DNA from: Micromonospora ferruginea
GTDB taxonomy: Bacteria; Actinomycetota; Actinomycetes; Mycobacteriales; Micromonosporaceae
Direction of reading: 5' to 3'
Length of the DNA: 64,000 nucleotides
Assembly: GCF_013694245.2 (NCBI RefSeq)
Contig: NZ_CP059322.2
Location: 3,045,001-3,109,000 of the forward strand
The notes under the pieces were generated by a model that did no database searches, was not told the DNA's origin, and saw only the letters and a program-made list of their open reading frames with translations. Each line of letters starts with the position of its first letter. The first letter of the stretch is position 1. Position numbers and translations under genes: made by a program. Below, piece after piece: positions 42,274-51,504 of the stretch.

Positions 42274-42452
42274 GACCTGCCCTGCCCTCCCGCTCGCCGG
42301 TCACGCGCGGGCGGGTCGGGAAGCAGCGGCACGGAGGCCGCGGACACGCGGCGGCGGAGACCCGGGGACGGCACAGCCGGCCCCGGGGAGCCCACGGGCG
42401 CGGCTGAGGGTGCTCAGCGGCCGGCAGGGGCCTCCCCCGTTCCGCGCGCTGT

Positions 42453-42610
42453 CTCCCATCCGGACTTTCTGGGGGCGGACGAGCCGCACCCCAACCGTCG
42501 GCCCCGGATTCTCACCAGGTCCACCGTCCGGCCGAAGCCGTCCGGGTCGCGGGCTTACCACGGTCGGACCGTGGATCACCGCCGGTTCGGAATTTCACCG
42601 AGCCCCGCCA
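42453..42610 (-). ncRNA. FMN riboswitch (RFN element)
   Basis: On the minus strand the conserved RFN core is easy to follow: GGTGAAATTCCGAACCGGCG, then GTGATCC, a variable stem, AAGCCCGCGA, GTGAGAATCCGGGGCCGACG and the closing GAAAGTCCGGATGGGAGA. It binds FMN and represses the rib operon. The 179 nt between its end and ribD hold no gene and are G+C-rich enough for expression-platform stems; no T-rich terminator is seen, so control may be at translation or Rho-linked. Confidence 0.93.
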
Positions 42611-42697
42611 GCGCGTGGTGGGTACCCCGGAAGTCTTACACGTTCCGCGGCGACGCGCGCCACAGAGGCGAGCTACCTCACAGCCACCGGCGGTGGA

Positions 42698-43654
42698 TCA
42701 GGTGACGCCGCGGCGGCGGTCGACCGCCACGTACGACCCGGGTTGGCTCTTGGCCACCGTCTTCATCTCGGAGGCCACGGCGATCGCCTCCAGCGGGTCG
42801 GTGAACCGCTTGCCGCTGTCCGACAGCGACACCCCGATGGAGAGGGTGACCAGCGCGGCGCGGCGGATGTTGCCCCGCCGGTCCTTCAGCTCGACGAAGC
42901 CGCGCTCCCGGTCGTTGGCGTCGTAGAGCGCGTCCGCGGCCTTCTCGAAGTCGATCACCGCGCGGCTGGTCAGCGGCCGGACCTGGACCGGCGCGCAGAC
43001 GATGACGAAGTCGTCGCCGCCGACGTGGCCGAGGAAGGCCGGCGGCAGCCCGATCGACACCACCGCCCGGTGCAGGCTGCGGGCCAGCGCCGAGATGAAC
43101 TCGTCGCCGCGGACGAAGCCGTAGCGGTCGTTGACGCTCTTGAACCGGTCGATGTCGACGTAGCCGACGGCGTAGTCGACGCCGCTGCGCACCCGGTCGC
43201 TGATCTCCCGCCGGATGCGGCTGTTGCCGGGCAGGCCGGTCAGCGGGGAGACCTCCCGGAACTCCTTGTTGCGGCGCAGCGTGGAGCTGACCCGGGCGAC
43301 CAGCTCGGCGGTGTCGAACGGCTTGACCAGGTAGTCGTCGGCGCCCGCGCTGAGGCCGTTGACCTTGTCGGAGGTCATCCCCTTGGCGGTCAGCATGATC
43401 ACCGGCAGCGCCGAGGTCATCGGGTCGGCGCGCAGTCGGCGGGTCAGCTCCAGGCCGTCCACCCGGGGCATCATCAGGTCGACCACGGCCAGGTCCGGCC
43501 GTTGCCGCTCGATCACCTCGAGGGCCTCCTGGCCGTCGGTGGCGTGCAGCACCTCGAAGCCGTGCAGGCGCAGGTTGAACTCGACGAAGCGGGCGATGTC
43601 CTCGTCGTCGTCGACGACCAGGATGACGTCGGGTCGGTCGCCGGCCGGGTCCAT
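42698..43654 (-). CDS. Response regulator with REC and GGDEF domains
   Basis: 318 aa. REC domain (about 10-125): VDDDEDIARF, phospho-acceptor Asp in AVVDLMMPRVDG, and the Lys in YLVKPFD. The diguanylate-cyclase domain (about 135-310) opens with SPLTGLPGN and has GGDDF in place of GGDEF (HVGGDDFVIV). No RxxD inhibitory site is seen five residues upstream. Likely a phosphorylation-controlled c-di-GMP synthase or a sensor of it. Starts 1 nt after rpe; no histidine kinase is adjacent. Confidence 0.88.
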   Translation of the reverse strand: MDPAGDRPDVILVVDDDEDIARFVEFNLRLHGFEVLHATDGQEALEVIERQRPDLAVVDLMMPRVDGLELTRRLRADPMTSALPVIMLTAKGMTSDKVNGLSAGADDYLVKPFDTAELVARVSSTLRRNKEFREVSPLTGLPGNSRIRREISDRVRSGVDYAVGYVDIDRFKSVNDRYGFVRGDEFISALARSLHRAVVSIGLPPAFLGHVGGDDFVIVCAPVQVRPLTSRAVIDFEKAADALYDANDRERGFVELKDRRGNIRRAALVTLSIGVSLSDSGKRFTDPLEAIAVASEMKTVAKSQPGSYVAVDRRRGVT

Positions 43655-43655
43655 C

Positions 43656-44336
43656 TCAGGCCCCGGTCATCGCACGTTCCGCCAGGCCGCGCAGGCGGCG
43701 TACCGCCTCGGCCGGGTCGTGGGCGCCGTAGACGGCGGTGCCGGCGACGAACGCGTCGGCGCCGGCGGCGGCGGCCTGCTCGATGGTGTCGGCGGCGATG
43801 CCGCCGTCGACCTCGATGCGCAGCTCGAGGTGGCCGCTGTCCACGTGCCGGCGGGCGGCCCGCACCTTGTCCAGCAGCGACGGCAGGAACCGCTGGCCGC
43901 CGAAGCCGGCCTTGATCGTCATGATCAGCAGCGTGTCGAAGCTGGGCAGCAGCTCCAGGTAGGGCTCGATCGGGGTGTCCCGGTCGATCGCCAGCCCGGC
44001 CTTCGCCCCGGCCGAGCGCAGGTCCTTCGCCAGCGCCACCGGGTCGTCGCACGCCTCGGCGTGGAACGTCACGTTGTACGCCCCCGCGTCGGCGTAGCCG
44101 GGGGCCCAGCGGCGCGGATCCTCGATCATCAGGTGCACGTCGAACGGCAGCTCGGTGGCCGCGAGCAGGCTCTGCACCACCGGCAGGCCGATGGTCAGGT
44201 TGGGCACGAAGTGGTTGTCCATGACGTCCACGTGCAGCCAGTCGGCGGCGGACTCCACGGCGCGGACCTCGTCGGCGAGGCGGGCGAAATCGGCGGCCAG
44301 GATGCTGGGCGCGACGACGGGCGGCGGTACGGTCAC
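43656..44336 (-). CDS. rpe: Ribulose-phosphate 3-epimerase
   Basis: 226 aa TIM barrel of the pentose-phosphate pathway; uses a divalent metal. [35 protein letters not shown] and [20 protein letters not shown] are characteristic. GTG 44336 lies directly at the predicted start of a transcript with -10 TACACT (44343-44348), so the mRNA is probably leaderless. Confidence 0.95.
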   Translation of the reverse strand: MTVPPPVVAPSILAADFARLADEVRAVESAADWLHVDVMDNHFVPNLTIGLPVVQSLLAATELPFDVHLMIEDPRRWAPGYADAGAYNVTFHAEACDDPVALAKDLRSAGAKAGLAIDRDTPIEPYLELLPSFDTLLIMTIKAGFGGQRFLPSLLDKVRAARRHVDSGHLELRIEVDGGIAADTIEQAAAAGADAFVAGTAVYGAHDPAEAVRRLRGLAERAMTGA

Positions 44337-44342
44337 GGGGCC

Positions 44343-44348
44343 AGTGTA
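44343..44348 (-). promoter_or_regulatory. -10 of a leaderless rpe promoter
   Basis: TACACT on the minus strand, 6 nt from the GTG of rpe. The rest of the gap to 44597 holds no gene; it contains two CGTCCGG copies 29-30 nt apart in an AT-richer island (about 44432-44467) and TATGCT (44518-44523), a possible -10 for the rightward lipoprotein gene. Confidence 0.45.
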
Positions 44349-44597
44349 CGAACGCGGTCGCACCCGGACGCGGCGCGGCACCACACGGCACGGGTGGTGA
44401 CCCTGCCGTCACCCCGGGTGCAGCATCGGCCCGTCCGGACAATAAATCGACACGAATAGTCGTCCGGCACTGGCCGATCGACTGAAAGATGACGAAACTC
44501 CTACCAGGACGGTCACATATGCTGCACGCCCGGGCGCGGGGGACGCCGTTCGGGCTCGCGGCGACCGGCTGCCATCTCTCCGGCGAAGGAGCGGACG

Positions 44598-45485
44598 ATG
44601 CGACGGTGGCTCCACGCGCTCGCGCTGGCCGGCACGGTGACGGCGGTGCTCGCCGGCTGCGTGCAGACGCACCGGGCCGACGGTGACCTCGTCGACGACT
44701 GGGCGGCGCTGCCGGCGCCCCGGCTCTTCGTCCCGGCCACCGACGCGTGCCTGCCGCGGCTGACCGCGGTGGTGCAGGCGGCCACGTACGAGACGGTGGA
44801 CTGCGCGCGCAGCCACCTCGCCGAGGCGGTGCACGTCGGCACGTTCACCGGGCCGGCGGCGCTCGGCGCCCGCCCCGAGCCGGGCTCGCCGGAGCTGCGT
44901 ACCGCCCGGGCCGAGTGCGACCAGCGGGCCCGGGAGATGATCGGCGGGGACTGGCACGCCGCCCGGCTCACCCTGAACATCGCGCTGCCGCCGGCGACCG
45001 CCTGGCTGTCCGGCGCCCGCTGGTTCCGGTGCGACCTGGCCGAGACCGGCAGCATCGACAACACCCGGCCGGTCAACCGGGTGGGCAGCCTGCGCGGCGC
45101 GCTGGTCGGCGACAACCCGCTGGTGCACCGCTGCTTCGACCCGAAACTGATCGGCGCGAACCTCAACTACATGGCCCCGGTGCTGTGCACCGAGCCGCAC
45201 CGGGCCGAGTTCGTCGGCGTCTACGCCGAACGCGACATGAGCTGGGCGGCGTTCGCCCGGGCCGCGCCGGCCGCGCACCGGCGGTGCATGACGCTGATCG
45301 CCGCGTTCGCCGGCGTGCCGGACAACGCCGAGCTGCCCTACCGGGCCGGGTCCATCTTCTATCCACCGTCGCAGCGGGAGTGGGAGGAGGGCGACCGGGG
45401 GGTGCGGTGTTTCCTGTGGAGCGACGACCGCAAACTGACCCGCTCGATGCGCGGCGCCGGCCCTGAGGGGCTGCCCGTCATCTGA
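44598..45485 (+). CDS. Septum-formation family lipoprotein, first of a tandem pair
   Basis: 295 aa. Signal peptide MRRWLHALALAGTVTAVLAG with lipobox LAGC, so the protein is anchored outside the membrane. The body has the Cys-rich pattern of Septum_form-type proteins: DACLPR, ETVDCARSHLAEAVHVGTF, WFRCDLAETGS, HRCFDPKL, VLCTEPHRAEFVGVY and DRGVRCFLW. The cysteines probably form disulfides. Function unknown; a role at the envelope or division site is inferred from the family name only. Shares strong similarity with the next gene. Confidence 0.8.
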   Translation: MRRWLHALALAGTVTAVLAGCVQTHRADGDLVDDWAALPAPRLFVPATDACLPRLTAVVQAATYETVDCARSHLAEAVHVGTFTGPAALGARPEPGSPELRTARAECDQRAREMIGGDWHAARLTLNIALPPATAWLSGARWFRCDLAETGSIDNTRPVNRVGSLRGALVGDNPLVHRCFDPKLIGANLNYMAPVLCTEPHRAEFVGVYAERDMSWAAFARAAPAAHRRCMTLIAAFAGVPDNAELPYRAGSIFYPPSQREWEEGDRGVRCFLWSDDRKLTRSMRGAGPEGLPVI

Positions 45486-45594
45486 CCCGGCCGCCCGCCG
45501 ACGTGGGACCGCGTCCCGCCCCCGGTGCCGTATGCTGCGTCGCCGAGGCGTACCGGTCGGCCGGGCGGCTCCGGACGGCAGGAGGTCGGTCGCG

Positions 45595-46485
45595 ATGCGG
45601 CGATGGTGGGCGGCGGTCGCCGCGGGCGCGGTGACGGTGCTGGCGCTCGGCGCTTGCAGCGCGCCGGCCGGGGTCGACCGCGACCTGACCGACGAGTGGC
45701 CGGCCCTCGCCGCCCCGGCGGGCTTCGTGCCCGAGGCCGACGTCTGCCACCCGACCGTCGCCGACGTGGGCTATCTCAGCGGCTACCAGCCGGTCGACTG
45801 CGCCACGTCGCACCGGGTCGAGACGCTGCACGTGGGCACGCTGACCGGCCCGGACGCGGGGCGCTCGGCGCCGCCGCGGGCCGGCTCGGCCGGCATCCGC
45901 AGCGCGCACGCCGAGTGCGCCCGCCAGGTGACCCGCGCGGTCGGCGCGGACTGGCGCTCCGGGCGGTTGCAGCTCTCCGTGGTCTTCCCCTCGGCGCTGG
46001 CCTGGTCCGGCGGCGCCCGCTGGTACCGCTGCGACGTCGCCGAGGTCAACGGCCTGGACGAGGGGAACGTCACCGCCCGCACCGGCAGCCTGCGCGGCGC
46101 CCTCAAGCCGGGCTCGCCGCTGGCGTTGGCCTGCTTCAACCCGAAGCTGAGCAAGGACGAGGTGCAGGCGATGCGGCCGGTCGCCTGCTCCGCGAAGCAC
46201 CACGCCGAGTTCGTCGGGATCTACCAGGCGCCCGACATCAGCTACGCCGAGTTCCAGCGCACCTCGCTGCGCGCGCACAAGGCGTGCCGGGGCCTGATCG
46301 CGACGTACGCCAAGGTGCCGAACGACGGCAACATGCAGTACCGCGCCGGGACGATCATCTACCACCCGTTCGAGCAGCAGTGGCGCGACGGCGACCGGGG
46401 TGTGCAGTGCTTCCTCTGGGTGTCCGAGCGGACGCTCACCCGCTCGGTCCGCGGCGCGGGCGGCAGGGCGCTGCCGATCACCTGA
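45595..46485 (+). CDS. Septum-formation family lipoprotein, second of a tandem pair
   Basis: 296 aa paralogue of the previous gene. Signal peptide and lipobox (LGAC) at the N-terminus, and the same cysteine frame: ADVCHP, QPVDCATSHRVETLHVGTL, WYRCDVAEVNG, ACFNPKL, VACSAKHHAEFVGIYQ, DRGVQCFLW. ATG 45595 has AGGAGG 8 nt upstream. It has its own short upstream region with TATGCTGC, as in its twin, so it may be transcribed separately. Confidence 0.8.
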   Translation: MRRWWAAVAAGAVTVLALGACSAPAGVDRDLTDEWPALAAPAGFVPEADVCHPTVADVGYLSGYQPVDCATSHRVETLHVGTLTGPDAGRSAPPRAGSAGIRSAHAECARQVTRAVGADWRSGRLQLSVVFPSALAWSGGARWYRCDVAEVNGLDEGNVTARTGSLRGALKPGSPLALACFNPKLSKDEVQAMRPVACSAKHHAEFVGIYQAPDISYAEFQRTSLRAHKACRGLIATYAKVPNDGNMQYRAGTIIYHPFEQQWRDGDRGVQCFLWVSERTLTRSVRGAGGRALPIT

Positions 46486-46486
46486 G

Positions 46487-46522
46487 CCCGGGCGGGGCGG
46501 GTCGACGCCCGCCCCGCCCGGG
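46487..46522. terminator. Strong bidirectional terminator hairpin
   Basis: CCCGGGCGGGGCGGG (46487-46501) pairs perfectly over 15 bp with CCCGCCCCGCCCGGG (46508-46522) around TCGACG. It lies between the convergent lipoprotein and aminopeptidase genes. Confidence 0.8.
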
Positions 46523-46527
46523 TGTGC

Positions 46528-48276
46528 TCAGCCGACCTGCAGCGTCACGTCGTCCACGACGAAGCTGGTCTGCAGCGAGGCGTCCTCGACGCCGGTCCAC
46601 TTGAGCGTGACCGTCTGGCCGGCGTAGCCGGCGAGGTTGAAGGTGCGCTGGGTGTAGCCGGTGGCCTTGTTCAGGTTCGAGTACGTCGCCAGCGTGGTCG
46701 ACCCGACCTGCACGGTCAGCTTGTCGTACGCGGTCGTGGTGGTGGTCTCGGCCGAGTCGATGTGCAGCCAGAACGACAGCGTGTAGCTGGTGCAGCCGGC
46801 CGGCAGGGTCACCGACTGGGACAGCGTGTCGGTGTGCGACGAGCCGTAGCCGTCCATCCAGGCCTTGTAGGTGCCGGTGCGGGCGGCCTGGCCGGAGTCG
46901 TTGGTGATGACCCCGGAGCTGGCGGTCCACGACGTGGCGCCGGACTCGAAGCCGCCGTTGGCGACGAGCTGCCCGCCGGTGCAGCCGCCGCTGCCGCCGG
47001 TCACGGTCAGCGTGTAGCTGGCGGTGCGGGTGGCCGAGCCGGTGCCGGTGACGGTGATCGTGAACGTGCCGGTGGTCGCCGTGGACGACGCGCTGACCGT
47101 CATGGTGGCGGAGCCGCCCGAGGTGACCGACGACGGGCTGAAGCCGACCGTGACCCCGCTCGGGGCGCCGCTGGCCGACAGCGTGACCGTCTGGGCGCTG
47201 CCGGCGGTGGTGGCGGTGCTGACCGTGGCGGTGGTGGAGCCGCCCCGCGCGACGCTGCCGGAGGTGGGGCTCACCGCGACCGAGAAGTCGTTGGTCGGGG
47301 TGCCGCCGCCGACCGCGAGCGCCCAGATCGCGTACGCCACGCCGTCCGCGCTGCGGTTGAGCACGGTCGTGTTGATGTTGCTGGTGGTGTCGCAGGAGCG
47401 GTGGTAGCAGCCGTCGTACGCCGCGCCCGAGGTGCCGCCCCACTTGGCGGCCTGCGCCGCGGTCTTGGTGTAGCTGGCGCCGGCGGCGTAGCCGGAGGTC
47501 TGGATGCCGGCGTTGGCGAACGAGTAGTCGTCGGAGCGGCCCTGGCCCTCGGTGTTCTCCTCCGGCTGGATGCCGAACGTGTCCCAGTACGCCTTGAGCG
47601 GCGCGGCGGTCGCCGAGGTGATCCGGTTGATGAAGTAGCCGCCGTTGGGCGAGCCCACCATGTCGAAGTTGTAGTAGCCCTTGATGTAGCCCCGCTGGGT
47701 GGCGCTGAGCTGGTTGACGTAGTGCTTGGAGCCCTGCAGGCCCTGCTCCTCGCCGTTCCACCAGGCGAACCGGACCCGCTTGGTCATGGTCGGGTTCTGC
47801 CCGGCCAGCACCAGCGCGTTCTCCAGCAGGGTGGCCGAGCCGGAGCCGTTGTCGTTGATGCCCGGACCGGCGGAGACGCTGTCCAGGTGGGCGCCGAACA
47901 TGACCACCTGGTCGGCGGGGCCCTGCGGCCACTCGGCGATCAGGTTGCTGCCCGGGTAGGTGCAGGTGGTGCAGTTCTGCTCGGTGACCGTGTAGCCGGC
48001 GGCCTGGAGCTTGCCCTTCACGTAGCTGACCGACGCGGCGTAGCCGGCCGAGCCGGCCCGCCGGTTGCCGCCGTTGCTGCTGGCGATGGAGTTGAGCTGG
48101 GTGAGGTGGGCCTGGACGTTGGTCAGGGAGACGTCCGGGGCGGCGAGCGCGGCGGCCGGGGCGGGGGCGGCCGGCGCGGGGGCGGGAGCGGCGGAGGCGG
48201 TGCCGGCCAGGCTCGCCGTCGTCAGGGTGGCGACGAGGGCGAGCGCGAGGCCCGTGGTCGGCGTGCTGCGTCTCAT
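46528..48276 (-). CDS. Secreted M28-family aminopeptidase with C-terminal binding domain
   Basis: 582 aa. Signal peptide ending at TASA-APA, an Ala/Pro stretch, then the M28 catalytic domain (about 45-330) with all zinc ligands: [29 protein letters not shown] and CYHRSCDT. It resembles Streptomyces griseus aminopeptidase. Two Ser/Thr/Gly-rich Ig-like or PKD-like segments follow ([20 protein letters not shown]), then a jelly-roll-like C-terminal module ([19 protein letters not shown] to [11 protein letters not shown]) that may bind carbohydrate. Extracellular. Confidence 0.9.
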   Translation of the reverse strand: MRRSTPTTGLALALVATLTTASLAGTASAAPAPAPAAPAPAAALAAPDVSLTNVQAHLTQLNSIASSNGGNRRAGSAGYAASVSYVKGKLQAAGYTVTEQNCTTCTYPGSNLIAEWPQGPADQVVMFGAHLDSVSAGPGINDNGSGSATLLENALVLAGQNPTMTKRVRFAWWNGEEQGLQGSKHYVNQLSATQRGYIKGYYNFDMVGSPNGGYFINRITSATAAPLKAYWDTFGIQPEENTEGQGRSDDYSFANAGIQTSGYAAGASYTKTAAQAAKWGGTSGAAYDGCYHRSCDTTSNINTTVLNRSADGVAYAIWALAVGGGTPTNDFSVAVSPTSGSVARGGSTTATVSTATTAGSAQTVTLSASGAPSGVTVGFSPSSVTSGGSATMTVSASSTATTGTFTITVTGTGSATRTASYTLTVTGGSGGCTGGQLVANGGFESGATSWTASSGVITNDSGQAARTGTYKAWMDGYGSSHTDTLSQSVTLPAGCTSYTLSFWLHIDSAETTTTTAYDKLTVQVGSTTLATYSNLNKATGYTQRTFNLAGYAGQTVTLKWTGVEDASLQTSFVVDDVTLQVG

Positions 48277-48330
48277 GGAGACTCCTCGGGGGAACGCGGG
48301 GGTGACGTACCGTGGGACCGGTGATCGGAA

Positions 48331-48358
48331 CAGTTACATGTATCGATCGCGCAGTCAA
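48331..48358 (-). promoter_or_regulatory. Promoter of the aminopeptidase gene
   Basis: Minus strand: -35 TTGACT (48353-48358), 16 nt, -10 TAACTG (48331-48336). The spacer contains the palindrome TACATGTA (48335-48342), a possible operator. Confidence 0.45.
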
Positions 48359-48416
48359 CGGGGTGTCACATCCCGCGAACCCCCTCCCCCGCGAGGGATG
48401 CACCCAACCGGCCGAA

Positions 48417-49973
48417 TCAGCCCCGGCGCAGCACCGCCAGGAACATCGCGTCGGTGCCGTGCCGGTGCGGCCAGAGCTGCACCGTCGGGCCGTCGCCCAG
48501 ACCCGGCATGCCGGCCGGCAGCAGCGGGCGGGCGTCCACGAAGTCCACCGGGAAGCCACACCGCCGGGACGCCTCGGTCACCGTCACGTGCGTCTCCACC
48601 ACGTGCGGCGAGCAGGTCACGTACGCGACCAGGCCACCCGGGCGGGCCGCCCGCAACCCGGCGGTCAACAGCTCCCGCTGCAACCGGGTCAGCGGCGGCA
48701 GATCCGACGGCTGGCGCCGCCAACGCGACTCCGGCCGCCGGCGCAGCGAACCCAGACCGGTGCACGGCGCGTCGACGAGCACCCGGTCGAAGTGCCCCTC
48801 CGGCAGCTTCGGCTCGTCGCCGACGCCGCGCCCGTCCGCGTTCACCACCGTCACCGGCAGGCCACGGGTGGCCTGCGCGACCAGCCGGGCCCGATGCTCG
48901 GCCACCTCGACCGCGGTCAGCCGCGCCCCCCGCGTCGCGGCCAGCGCGCCGAGCAGGCCGGCCTTGCCGCCCGGACCGGCGCACAGGTCCAGCCACCGGC
49001 CGTCCTGACCGTCCAGCGGCGCGCCCGCCAGCGCGTCCGCCACCAGTTGCGAACCCTCGTCCTGCACGTGCGCCCGGCCGTCGGCCACCGCCGCCAGCTC
49101 ACCCGGCGCGCCCCCGGGCAGGTAGACCGCGTACGGCGAGAACGCGCCGGGCGCGCCACCCACCTCGTCGGCCAGCGCCACCGCGTCGGCCAGGCCGGGA
49201 CGGGCGCACAGGTGCACCGGCGGGCGCTCGTTGTCCTCGATGAGCAGCCGGGTGGTCTCCCCCAGGTCGCCGCCGAGCGCCTCGGCGAACGCCCGCACGA
49301 TCCACTGCGGATGGCTGAACGCCAACGCGAGCCGGCCGATCGGGTCGGTCTCCTCGGCCGGGGCGAGCTTCGCCACCCAGGCGTCCAGGTCCCGGCCGGC
49401 GATCTCCCGCAGCACCGCGTTGGCGAACCCGGTCGCGCCCGGGCCCACCGAGCGGACCAGATCCACCGTGGACGACACCGCGGCGTGCGCCGGCACCCGG
49501 GTGTGCAGCAACTGGTAGGCGCCCAGCCGCAGCGCGTCGCGCACCGGCGGGTCGATCCGCTGCACGTCCCGGCCCGCCGCGTCGGTGACGATCGCGTCCA
49601 GGGTGCCGGTGTGCCGCAGCGTGCCGTAGGTCAGCTCGGTGGCGAACGCGGCGTCCCGGCCGCTCAGCCCCGCCTCGCGCAGCATCGCCGGCAGCACCAG
49701 GTTGGCGTACGCGTCGTCGCGGTGCACCGCCGCGAGCGCCTCGTAGGCGACGTGCCGGGGCAGGTCCACCGCCGGGCGCGCCGGACGCGGCCCGCCCCGC
49801 CGGTCGCCGCCGAACCGGTCGCCACCGCGCCGGTCCGCGCCGGGCCGGTCGCCACGCTGACGGTCCCCGCCGAAGCGGTCGCCGCCGCGCCGGTCGGACC
49901 GCTGGCGGTCGCCGTGCTCACGCGCGTACCCCCGGGAACGCTCGCCCTCGACGGGCCGCTCCGGGCCCGTCAT
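48417..49973 (-). CDS. rsmB: 16S rRNA m5C967 methyltransferase
   Basis: 518 aa. After an unusual N-terminal region comes the NusB-like RNA-binding domain (about 75-210) and the Rossmann methyltransferase domain: [17 protein letters not shown] for SAM, the motif IV cysteine in [12 protein letters not shown] and the catalytic cysteine in TCSPH. Residues 18-62 are a disordered repeat of [19 protein letters not shown] type (RGG-like), encoded by an imperfect repeat at 49795-49915 and absent from E. coli RsmB. ATG overlaps the fmt stop (ATGA). Confidence 0.94.
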   Translation of the reverse strand: MTGPERPVEGERSRGYAREHGDRQRSDRRGGDRFGGDRQRGDRPGADRRGGDRFGGDRRGGPRPARPAVDLPRHVAYEALAAVHRDDAYANLVLPAMLREAGLSGRDAAFATELTYGTLRHTGTLDAIVTDAAGRDVQRIDPPVRDALRLGAYQLLHTRVPAHAAVSSTVDLVRSVGPGATGFANAVLREIAGRDLDAWVAKLAPAEETDPIGRLALAFSHPQWIVRAFAEALGGDLGETTRLLIEDNERPPVHLCARPGLADAVALADEVGGAPGAFSPYAVYLPGGAPGELAAVADGRAHVQDEGSQLVADALAGAPLDGQDGRWLDLCAGPGGKAGLLGALAATRGARLTAVEVAEHRARLVAQATRGLPVTVVNADGRGVGDEPKLPEGHFDRVLVDAPCTGLGSLRRRPESRWRRQPSDLPPLTRLQRELLTAGLRAARPGGLVAYVTCSPHVVETHVTVTEASRRCGFPVDFVDARPLLPAGMPGLGDGPTVQLWPHRHGTDAMFLAVLRRG

Positions 49974-50905
49974 GAGAAGTTCTCCCCGGCGGCGACCCGG
50001 GCGCCGCGCGCCCAGTCGCCCGCCGACATGGCCTTCTTGCCGGCCGCGCGCACCTCGCCGAGCCGCACCGGCCCGGTGGCCGTGCCCACCAGCACCTGCG
50101 ACTTCTCCACCAGCAGCTCGCCCGGCTTCAGCTCGGGGCCGTTGGCCAGCGGGCTGACCGGGCCGAGCTTGACCCGGTCGTCGCGGAACGTGGTCCACGG
50201 GCCGGGCGCGGGCGTGCAGGCCCGGATCCGCCGGTCCACCGCGAACGCCGGATCACCCCAGCGCACCCGGGCGTCCTCCACGGTCAGCTTCGGCGCCAGG
50301 GAGACCCCGTCGGCCGGCTGCGGCTCGGCCCGGGCGGAGCCGTCGCCGATCGCGTCGAGCACCGCGACCAGCAGCCCGGCGCCCGAGTGGGCCAGCCGCT
50401 CCAGCAGGTCGCCGGAGGTGTCGGCGGGTCGGATCTCGTCGGTGACCGTGCCGAAGACCGGGCCGGTGTCCAGCCCCTCCTCCAGGTGGAAGATGCTGGC
50501 GCCGGTCAGCTCGTCGCCGTGCAGCACGGCGTGCTGCACCGGCGCCGCGCCCCGCCAGGCGGGCAGCAGCGAGAAGTGCAGGTTGATCCAGCCGTGCCGG
50601 GGGATCTCCAGCGCCACCGGCGGCACCAGCGCGCCGTAGGCGACCACCGGCACGCAGTCCGGCGCGAGCGCGCGCAGCCGGTCGAGGAACTCCGGCTCGC
50701 GCGGCCGGGCCGGGGTGAGCACCTCGACGCCGTGCGCGTCGGCCCACGCCCCGACCGGCGAGCGGGCCAGCCCCCGACCGCGACCGGCCGGCGCGTCGGG
50801 ACGGGTGACCACGGCGAGCAGCTCGTGGCCGGAGGCGGCGATCGCGTCCAGGGCCGGTACGGCGACCGCCGGCGTGCCGGCGAAGACCAGGCGCATCCGG
50901 GTCAC
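49970..50905 (-). CDS. fmt: Methionyl-tRNA formyltransferase
   Basis: 311 aa; formylates Met-tRNAi with 10-formyl-[23 protein letters not shown], the formyl-THF site [20 protein letters not shown] and [13 protein letters not shown] are typical; the C-terminal OB-like domain binds tRNA. GTG 50905 overlaps the def stop (GTGA); an internal ATG at 50896 is possible. Confidence 0.96.
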   Translation of the reverse strand: MTRMRLVFAGTPAVAVPALDAIAASGHELLAVVTRPDAPAGRGRGLARSPVGAWADAHGVEVLTPARPREPEFLDRLRALAPDCVPVVAYGALVPPVALEIPRHGWINLHFSLLPAWRGAAPVQHAVLHGDELTGASIFHLEEGLDTGPVFGTVTDEIRPADTSGDLLERLAHSGAGLLVAVLDAIGDGSARAEPQPADGVSLAPKLTVEDARVRWGDPAFAVDRRIRACTPAPGPWTTFRDDRVKLGPVSPLANGPELKPGELLVEKSQVLVGTATGPVRLGEVRAAGKKAMSAGDWARGARVAAGENFS

Positions 50906-51462
50906 CGCCCCAGGCCGAACGGGTTGCTGACCGGGTGCGGGCTCAGCTTGACCGTGGGCGGGGCGCCCTGGTCGTACCAGTCGGCCTGACGGATCGCCTT
51001 CATCGCCGCCTTGCGGCCGGCCGGGTCGAGCCGGTCGACGAAGAGCACCCCGTCGAGGTGGTCGGTCTCGTGCTGCACGCAGCGGGCCATCAGGCCGGTG
51101 CCGACGATCTGCATCGGGTCGCCGTGGGCACTGAAGCCCTTGGCGATCACGTTCTGCCGGCGCTTGGTGTCGAAGTAGAGCCCGGGGATGGACAGGCAGC
51201 CCTCCGGGCCGTCCTGTTCCTCCTCGTCGGGGAACTCCAGCACCGGGTTGACCAGGTGGCCGAGCATGTCGTCGACGTCGAAGGTGAACACCCGCAGGCC
51301 CACTCCGAGCTGCGGCGCGGCCAGGCCGGCGCCGTTCTGCTCACGCATCGTGTCGGTCAGGTCGGCGATCAGCTTGCGCAGCTCGGCGTCGAAGTCGACC
51401 ACCGGGTCGGCCGGCGTGCGCAGCACCGGATCGCCGAACAGACGGATGGGCTGGACGGTCAC
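50902..51462 (-). CDS. def: Peptide deformylase
   Basis: 186 aa metal enzyme that removes the formyl group from nascent proteins. All three motifs are intact: [13 protein letters not shown] and QHETDHLDG. The acidic [13 protein letters not shown] insertion is an actinobacterial feature. GTG 51462 has AAGGAG upstream. First gene of def-fmt-rsmB, so formylation, deformylation and rRNA methylation are co-expressed. Confidence 0.96.
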   Translation of the reverse strand: MTVQPIRLFGDPVLRTPADPVVDFDAELRKLIADLTDTMREQNGAGLAAPQLGVGLRVFTFDVDDMLGHLVNPVLEFPDEEEQDGPEGCLSIPGLYFDTKRRQNVIAKGFSAHGDPMQIVGTGLMARCVQHETDHLDGVLFVDRLDPAGRKAAMKAIRQADWYDQGAPPTVKLSPHPVSNPFGLGR

Positions 51463-51504
51463 GCGGCGTGGCTCCTTGTCTGGGACGAGTGGTGCGCCCC
51501 CAGT

